This document shows, in pieces, positions 5,775 through 10,504 of a DNA stretch of 10,504 nt. Position 1 is the first letter of the stretch. Every line of letters starts with the position of its first letter. Source of the DNA: Nitrososphaeria archaeon (GTDB lineage: Archaea; Thermoproteota; Nitrososphaeria; Nitrososphaerales; Nitrososphaeraceae); assembly GCA_021324715.1 (NCBI GenBank), contig JAJPIN010000131.1, positions 1 to 10,504 on the forward strand, written 5' to 3'. Position numbers and translations under genes: made by a program. Below the pieces are notes generated by a model. It was not told the origin of the DNA. It ran no database searches and saw only the letters and a program-made list of their open reading frames with translations.

Positions 5775-8165
5775 ATGATAATTTTCGATGGGATTTCAAA
5801 TAAGAAAAAAATTCCGTTATACATATCGATAACCATTCTTTTTACCACTATTTTGCTTAGCTCCACATATGGCGAGCAAAATGTAGAAATTAGTTCTGCT
5901 GACCAAATTTTACTGACAGTTAACCTGCAGAGAATTGCAGAACGAATGAGTTTGGTTCAGGCAAGCCTCTCAAAAGGGGATAGTACAAGTGCCTTTGAAC
6001 ATGCGTATATCTCTCACTCAATAATTTTTCCATCCATTAAGGACAAACTAAGAGAAAGAGATCAGAATTTAACTGAAAGATTAGAATCACTTTTAATTGA
6101 TTTACCGATAATGGTAAAATCTAACTCATCGTCAGAAATAGAAAGTAAGATCGTACAAATTGTGGACATATTGAACACCACTAACTCAAATATACTAGAG
6201 CTAAATAAAGCGGATTACAATTCAATCATAGCATCGACTATTATAGTACTGTTAAATGATACTTCTAAATCATACTACTTGTCAAATATTGGAATTACTA
6301 AAGATCTCAGTAATCAAATTGATTATGAAAATGCTGTAGGTATGGTGGATATCTCGCATAAATTATACAAAAGCATTTCTAATTCGTTTGGCGATTCCAA
6401 AAGAATGGAGACTGAGTCCTTTTTTAGAGACCTGCATGATTCAATATCTCAAAAATCCGACCTAGAAACTATTTCAAAATTGATAACAGCTATCCAAACT
6501 AACTTAAATGAAAAGGATTCTAATTATAAACCCGATAATTCGGGAATTTATTTTGGGAATATAAAAAATTTACTTTCAAAAGTCAATAATGTCATAACGA
6601 TCAATTCAGATTATTCCTCAGCTGAGAAGTACGCAACGGCCGCATATTTGGACAACTTTGAATATATCGAACCGCTACTTGAAAAGGTTGATCCGAACCT
6701 TAAGAATAGTATAGAATTAATGATGAGAGAGGAACTTCGGGAACTAATTAAAAACAAACAGCAATCAGAAATAATTGTTCTTCTACCTAGTATTACTAGT
6801 AATCTTTCAAAGGCTGCAAATCTCTTGAATGTGAATTATGAAAAACTCAATGCAAATGATAACGCCGAGAATCCAGCGCGTATTGTAGAGAATAGTCAAC
6901 CAAGTAATTTAAGTGATATTAGAGAATTAAGTAAAGGTTTTGGGACCTTCACTGGAGTAAAAAAAGGCTTTGGCCAGAGTTCAGAGTTAGAGAAGACTAG
7001 GGTAAGGACTGACATAGATACTATAAGGACTAAATTAGTTGATCTCCTTCAACAGTATAGAGATGGTCAATTTTCTGAAGCATTCATCACATCTAGATCA
7101 GCTTACTTGGACAGTTATGAAGGAATAGAAATTCCTCTAAGGCCGATAAATCCAGACTATACTCTTGATATGGAAATAAAATTTGCGGAGCTCCGCAATA
7201 TGATTCAACAGCATCAACCATACTCAAAAATTGAAGCAAAGGTTGTAGAAATTAGAGGTGGATTAGATGAATCTGAAAGGTTAGTCACCGGTACTGGTGT
7301 GATAGCCCCTACATTGGCATTTTCTGCTTCTTTTTCAATAATATTCAGAGAAGGTCTTGAATCAGCACTTATAATTGGCGCTATCCTTACATATCTTGAA
7401 GCATCACGCAATGCACAATATAAGAAACATGTTTATCTAGGTATTTTCATAGCCATAATTGCAACAATCATTACATGGTTTATTGCCCAATTTATTATAG
7501 GTATAACAGGAGCAAGTAAAGATCTGATTGAAGCAATTGCGGCTATCTCAGCAGTTGCAGTATTATTCTGGGTAAGTTTCTGGATATTAAATAAGGTTGA
7601 AACAAAAAAATGGATAGAATTTGTAAAAGCAAAAGTATGGCAAGCAACAACTACTGGAAGCGTAATGGTCTTTGCAATGCTATCATTTTTTACTGTTTAT
7701 AGAGAGGGCTTTGAAACTGTTTTATTTTATCAGGCTATGTTCTCATTTGCAGAGAATATGGAAATTTTTGTACTACTAGGACTAGTCCTAGGTTTGACTA
7801 TAATTATTAGCATTGTGTTTATGATTAGAAAGTTGGGAAAAAAGTTGCCACTCCGGGTTTTGTTTGGTCTGACTATGGCAATTGGAGCTTACATGTCTGT
7901 TGCATTCATAGGTAACGCAGTTAGAGAGTTCCAAGAGGTGGACTATATCCCAACCACACATCTCTTTGGAATTATACCACGGTTGGAGATAAACCTGGCA
8001 ACAATGACTGGTATTCATCCGACGCTCGAAACAACAATTGCCCAAATAATACTATTATCAATATATTCTGCGGGAGCTCTTTATATTTTAGTAATACAGC
8101 CCCGCAGAAAGAAGTTGATTGAATCATCGAGAAAATCTATGGCACATTTGAAGGATGGTGAATAA
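5775..8165 (+). CDS. FTR1-family iron permease with long repeated extracellular domain
   Basis: FTR1/EfeU-type permeases move iron across the cytoplasmic membrane. The 796-residue protein starts with a signal peptide or membrane anchor (KKK at 10-12, hydrophobic core to about 30). A long helical region outside the membrane follows (about 40-505), then a seven-helix permease domain (about 512-775). Both hallmark iron-binding REXXE motifs are intact: REGLE at 525-529 and REGFE at 643-647. The GIHPTLETTIAQ region before the last helix is also typical. The outer region seems to hold up to four copies of one helical unit. The two clearest copies share YLD-[NS]-[FY]-E-x-IE at 291-299 and 444-452. 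Family members usually carry one such unit, so this protein is unusually long. A KGFG-rich linker lies at 387-400. A DtxR-like box covers the promoter, and a DtxR-family gene follows, which supports iron-regulated uptake. The electron or oxidase partner is not in the window. Confidence 0.93.
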   Translation: MIIFDGISNKKKIPLYISITILFTTILLSSTYGEQNVEISSADQILLTVNLQRIAERMSLVQASLSKGDSTSAFEHAYISHSIIFPSIKDKLRERDQNLTERLESLLIDLPIMVKSNSSSEIESKIVQIVDILNTTNSNILELNKADYNSIIASTIIVLLNDTSKSYYLSNIGITKDLSNQIDYENAVGMVDISHKLYKSISNSFGDSKRMETESFFRDLHDSISQKSDLETISKLITAIQTNLNEKDSNYKPDNSGIYFGNIKNLLSKVNNVITINSDYSSAEKYATAAYLDNFEYIEPLLEKVDPNLKNSIELMMREELRELIKNKQQSEIIVLLPSITSNLSKAANLLNVNYEKLNANDNAENPARIVENSQPSNLSDIRELSKGFGTFTGVKKGFGQSSELEKTRVRTDIDTIRTKLVDLLQQYRDGQFSEAFITSRSAYLDSYEGIEIPLRPINPDYTLDMEIKFAELRNMIQQHQPYSKIEAKVVEIRGGLDESERLVTGTGVIAPTLAFSASFSIIFREGLESALIIGAILTYLEASRNAQYKKHVYLGIFIAIIATIITWFIAQFIIGITGASKDLIEAIAAISAVAVLFWVSFWILNKVETKKWIEFVKAKVWQATTTGSVMVFAMLSFFTVYREGFETVLFYQAMFSFAENMEIFVLLGLVLGLTIIISIVFMIRKLGKKLPLRVLFGLTMAIGAYMSVAFIGNAVREFQEVDYIPTTHLFGIIPRLEINLATMTGIHPTLETTIAQIILLSIYSAGALYILVIQPRRKKLIESSRKSMAHLKDGE

Positions 8166-8280
8166 GATGATTTGGTTAATGTCAACTCTTGGGAACGCAA
8201 TTGGCCATATTCAAAATTTGAGAATGAGGCGACAAAAATAATGAAATTTACCAAACGGAAACTTAATAATCATATTGCGA

Positions 8281-8288
8281 TTAAAATT
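8281..8288 (+). promoter_or_regulatory. Candidate TATA box for the DtxR-family gene
   Basis: TTAAAATT is centred about 27 bases before the ATG at 8312 and would give a leaderless transcript starting there. A second AT-rich element, TTAATAAT at 8263-8270, stands at the same distance from the ATG at 8294 and would favour the longer protein. The sequence alone does not settle which is used. Either box would allow the regulator to be expressed independently of FTR1. Confidence 0.35.
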
Positions 8289-8293
8289 ATCTA

Positions 8294-8313
8294 ATGCTAG
8301 GGACCATTAGCAT
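8294..8313 (+). repeat. Inverted repeat ATGCTA-N8-TAGCAT over the regulator start
   Basis: Perfect 6-bp arms (8294-8299 and 8308-8313) enclose eight bases. The left arm contains the ATG at 8294 and the right arm overlaps the ATG at 8312, close to the predicted transcription start. The position is right for an autoregulatory operator of the encoded DtxR-type protein. The sequence differs from the TTAGG-N4-CCTAA box at FTR1, so the role is only inferred and chance is possible. Confidence 0.35.
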
Positions 8314-8758
8314 GAATTCTGAAGAAGAGCTCTATCTAGGAACGGCTGAATCTGAACATGTTGAAATGTATCTTAAGGCTATTTGGCATATGCGTGAACG
8401 GAAGGAAAAGGTAAAAGTGAGTTCTATTGCTAAAATTCTAAATGTGAGGCAACCCTCCGTTGTTCAAATGCTCCACAAACTTAATGACGCAAATCTTGTA
8501 AAGTATGTAAAAGGAAGCGCAGTAATGAAATTAACAACCGAAGGGGAAAAAATTGGAGAACGAATGATAAGAAATACAAGACTTTTAGAAGTAATGATGA
8601 AGGAAGCGTTAAAAATTGAAGTTGATGAAGAGATGGTATGTGGAATAGAGCATCACATGAAGGAGAAATTTACTGATGCGTTATGCACGTTATTGAAGCA
8701 CCCCAGGTCATGCCCGCACGGTTATGATATTCCATTGGGGAACTGTTGCAAAGAATAA
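8294..8758 (+). CDS. DtxR/MntR-family metal-dependent transcriptional repressor
   Basis: This 154-residue protein is a short DtxR-family regulator. It has an N-terminal winged helix (about 22-85, recognition helix near VRQPSVVQMLHKL at 51-63) and a dimerization/metal domain (about 86-146), without the C-terminal SH3-like domain. The primary metal site known from DtxR is intact: Met25 in EMYL, and Cys116, Glu119 and His120 in CGIEH. A Cys at this place is typical of iron-responsive members. The ancillary site is changed: Glu99 remains, but the positions matching DtxR His79 and His98 are Thr95 and Glu112. The tail has CPHG (140-143) and a final Cys pair (151-152). The start may be the ATG at 8294 or 8312; the shorter form loses only six residues. 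It lies 128 bases after FTR1, whose promoter has a DtxR-like box, so it probably controls that gene. Confidence 0.93.
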   Translation: MLGTISMNSEEELYLGTAESEHVEMYLKAIWHMRERKEKVKVSSIAKILNVRQPSVVQMLHKLNDANLVKYVKGSAVMKLTTEGEKIGERMIRNTRLLEVMMKEALKIEVDEEMVCGIEHHMKEKFTDALCTLLKHPRSCPHGYDIPLGNCCKE

Positions 8759-8760
8759 AT

Positions 8761-8778
8761 TTGTACAAATTTGTACAA
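8761..8778 (+). repeat. 18-bp perfect palindrome, two TTGTACAA units
   Basis: TTGTACAA occurs at 8761-8768 and again at 8771-8778, ten bases apart, about one helical turn. The whole 18-base stretch is itself a perfect palindrome. It begins two bases after the regulator's stop codon and ends 66 bases before the beta-propeller start, upstream of the candidate TATA box. It could be an operator for the downstream gene or a hairpin at the end of the regulator mRNA. No T-tract follows, which argues against a simple terminator. Confidence 0.6.
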
Positions 8779-8812
8779 GATAAATCCCCCATCATGAGGA
8801 TTATTTTCAAGT

Positions 8813-8830
8813 TCATATTGCTTATTAAAT
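8813..8830 (+). promoter_or_regulatory. Candidate TATA region of the beta-propeller gene
   Basis: Two AT-rich elements compete: TCATATT around 8813-8819, whose spacing predicts transcription a few bases before the ATG at 8845, and TTATTAAAT at 8822-8830, which is slightly too close. Spacing favours the first. A weak purine run, GAGAG at 8832-8836, could act as a ribosome binding site. Confidence 0.3.
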
Positions 8831-8844
8831 TGAGAGACTAGCCT

Positions 8845-9939
8845 ATGTCAACTGAAAATAAGGAATCTTGGACTATGTTTAGAGGAAATATGAAGAGAAC
8901 TGGCACAACAAAAACAAAACCCATAATTAAACCATTACTTTACTGGACAATAGAGCTAGGTCCAGTTATATCTTCTCCAGTTTTTGAAGGGGGTTTTATG
9001 TACGTCGGTACATTGACAGGACGTGTATTTTGTTTAGATATAATAAAAAGAGAAATCAAATGGCATTATAACATTGGGAGTCCTATCGTGTCATCCCCGA
9101 TAATATTGAACGAAAAGTTGATTTGTGCCACATTTGATTCTTGGATAAATAATGATATTTCAAAGAACAACTCTATCTTTTCACTTGATAAAAATGATGG
9201 GAGTATGGGCTGGAAACTACAAATTTCAGCAGATATTTTTTCATCACCATGTGGTGTAGGAAAAAATATAGTTTTGGGATCAATGGATCGTAATCTGTAT
9301 TTTCTCGATGAGAGGGGAGAAATAATTTGGAAATATGAAACGAACGGTCAGGTTTGGTCCTCTCCATCATACTACGATAACCGTATATATTTTGGATCAG
9401 ACGATGGTTTCATTTACTCAGTCGATTCGGATGGGCTTCTAAGGTGGAAATCAAAGCTGAATGGTAAAGTACGTTCCTCATCGCCATGTCTATCAGAAAA
9501 TTTAATTTTTATCGGGACCCATGAAGGTGGGATATATTGCTTAAGTAGTATCGATGGTACTATAAAATGGAGCAAAACAGTGTTAAGGCCAGTTTTATCA
9601 TCTCCACTCTTGATAAGGGATAAGATCATATTTGGTAGTTCAGACAATAAACTTTACTGTTTCAATCTAAAAGGTTCTAAGAGTTGGGAATTTGAAACAT
9701 CTGGAAAAATATGGTCATCACCTTCTACTAGTGAATATGACTCGTTACTATTTTTCGGAAATCTTGACTCATTTATTTATGGCATAGACTCCCACACGGG
9801 AAAACAGGAATGGAAGTTTCCTACAATGGGGAGCATAGATTCTTCTCCATGCTTATCAGACGGAATGTTGTTTGTTGGCTCAAGGGATGGCATAATGTAT
9901 TGTTTCGAAAGGTACAGACAGCCCACTTACATTCGCTAA
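8845..9939 (+). CDS. PQQ-type beta-propeller repeat protein
   Basis: This 364-residue protein consists of tandem PQQ-like propeller blades. It opens with W-x2-FRGN (residues 9-14), typical at the head of such proteins. It then shows eight SSP motifs at about 43, 83, 133, 172, 212, 252, 291 and 333, spaced 39-42 residues apart except for blade two (50). Each is followed by [IV]xxG-x5-[IL]-[YF]-x-[LVI]-D-type strands and a W near the blade end, which points to an eight-bladed propeller. No signal peptide or membrane segment is visible, so it should be cytoplasmic, unlike BamB or periplasmic quinoprotein dehydrogenases. Nothing indicates that it binds PQQ or is catalytic; the propeller repeat also serves as a protein-binding scaffold. 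It follows the DtxR-family gene by 86 bases and has its own possible promoter. Function is unknown. Confidence 0.88.
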   Translation: MSTENKESWTMFRGNMKRTGTTKTKPIIKPLLYWTIELGPVISSPVFEGGFMYVGTLTGRVFCLDIIKREIKWHYNIGSPIVSSPIILNEKLICATFDSWINNDISKNNSIFSLDKNDGSMGWKLQISADIFSSPCGVGKNIVLGSMDRNLYFLDERGEIIWKYETNGQVWSSPSYYDNRIYFGSDDGFIYSVDSDGLLRWKSKLNGKVRSSSPCLSENLIFIGTHEGGIYCLSSIDGTIKWSKTVLRPVLSSPLLIRDKIIFGSSDNKLYCFNLKGSKSWEFETSGKIWSSPSTSEYDSLLFFGNLDSFIYGIDSHTGKQEWKFPTMGSIDSSPCLSDGMLFVGSRDGIMYCFERYRQPTYIR

Positions 9940-9983
9940 AATATCAAACAACCTAATAGGACAAATTTAAACGGATTCGAATT

Positions 9984-10504
9984 TTAATTAATGTTATTCT
10001 TGGCATCAACCTTGAATATTGTTCCGTCGCGTTTATAGTTAGATAGAACATACAAGTTACCATCCGGGCCAATTTGAAGATCAGTAATTACTCCGAAATT
10101 TCTGCCGAAAATTATGCTGTTTGTTTCATTATTAGTGTCGGCTTTCTTATCTGACAACGGGCCAGAAAGTACTAAATGCGTCCTTGTCTTGTCCAATGGA
10201 AAATTAAAAATGGTACCGTTTTTTACGCTACCTACTAAAAGCGTGTCCATATACTTTGGTCCGAGTTTGTCAGTATGCAAAAATAGGACTGAGGTAGGTG
10301 CAACGGTATCTCTCCAGACAAATTCAGGGTCTCTATAAGTACCCTTTCCTCCAAAATCTTCCAGGTTATCTTTATTGAATCCGGGGGTCTCGTTAGCGAA
10401 ACCGATTACCTCCTTCCATCCACTATTAAATCCAGGTAATGCAAGATTAATTTCATCGTCAGTGCTACGGCCATTTTCTGTTTCCCAAAGATTTCCTGTC
10501 AGTG
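9984..10504 (-). CDS. PQQ-dependent sugar dehydrogenase-like protein (C-terminal part)
   Basis: Reading the minus strand from the right edge gives 172 uninterrupted residues to a TAA at 9984-9986. The start lies outside the window, so this is the C-terminal part only; an apparent TTG start at 10280 is internal. The fragment begins LTGNLWETENGRSTDDEINL and continues with LPGFNSGW, which are hallmarks of the glucose/sorbosone dehydrogenase (GSDH) six-bladed propeller family. The final blade is recognisable in ITDLQIGPDGNLYVLSNY. Soluble glucose dehydrogenases of this family oxidise sugars with PQQ and calcium, usually outside the cytoplasm. Archaeal members often have unknown substrates, and PQQ dependence is not shown here. 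The ENG-x4-DEIN motif is conserved, while the usual GWP appears as GWK. It converges on the beta-propeller gene with a 44-base gap. Confidence 0.87.
   Translation of the reverse strand, partial: LTGNLWETENGRSTDDEINLALPGFNSGWKEVIGFANETPGFNKDNLEDFGGKGTYRDPEFVWRDTVAPTSVLFLHTDKLGPKYMDTLLVGSVKNGTIFNFPLDKTRTHLVLSGPLSDKKADTNNETNSIIFGRNFGVITDLQIGPDGNLYVLSNYKRDGTIFKVDAKNNIN

Noticed and set aside
8167..8241. A 24-codon ORF starting one base after the FTR1 stop codon.
   Set aside because: It has no clear ribosome binding site, no recognisable motif and a length expected by chance; it could only be kept if conserved in relatives.
9952..9960. CCTAATAGG between the converging propeller genes, resembling DtxR-box halves.
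   Set aside because: The arms are in the opposite orientation to the FTR1 box and the site is at two gene ends, not in a promoter.
9984..10280. Treating the right-edge gene as a complete 98-residue protein starting at 10280.
   Set aside because: The codon at 10280 is TTG and the same frame stays open to the window edge with GSDH motifs upstream, so it is internal to a larger truncated gene.
10114..10338. A plus-strand open frame of 74 codons opposite the right-edge gene.
   Set aside because: It lies wholly antisense to the well-supported GSDH-family reading frame and has no family features.

Overview
The window looks like a piece of an AT-rich archaeal chromosome, most probably a member of the Thaumarchaeota/Nitrososphaerota with low GC (Nitrosocosmicus-like). 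This placement is inference. It rests on archaeal TATA-type boxes about 25 bases before starts, few Shine-Dalgarno sites, apparently leaderless genes, GTG and TTG starts, an archaeal-type separate PyrI subunit, and an amino-acid permease fused to universal-stress domains. No rRNA, tRNA, insertion sequence, CRISPR array or integrase was seen.

Layout. Positions 29-1423 (+) hold a DUF2252 protein. A convergent, minus-strand pair follows: pyrI (1583-2047), the regulatory subunit of aspartate carbamoyltransferase without an adjacent catalytic gene, and a short-chain dehydrogenase (2203-3033). The dehydrogenase is divergent from an APC-family transporter with a long C-terminal double universal-stress-like tail (3171-5570, +).

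The centre of interest is an iron module on the plus strand: an FTR1-family iron permease with a large, internally repeated extracellular region (5775-8165), followed by a DtxR-family metal-dependent repressor (8294-8758). The FTR1 promoter carries a perfect inverted repeat, TTAGG-N4-CCTAA (5701-5714), which closely resembles the bacterial DtxR/IdeR operator and lies on the predicted transcription start. Transporter, operator and regulator therefore form a plausible self-contained iron-responsive circuit. A second inverted repeat spans the two possible start codons of the regulator and may be an autoregulatory site.

The right end holds a cytoplasmic eight-repeat PQQ-type beta-propeller (8845-9939, +), preceded by a striking 18-bp perfect palindrome. 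Convergent to it is the C-terminal part of a PQQ-dependent sugar (glucose/sorbosone) dehydrogenase-like protein (9984 to beyond the right edge, -). All intergenic gaps are under about 210 bases, so no long gene-free stretch exists.
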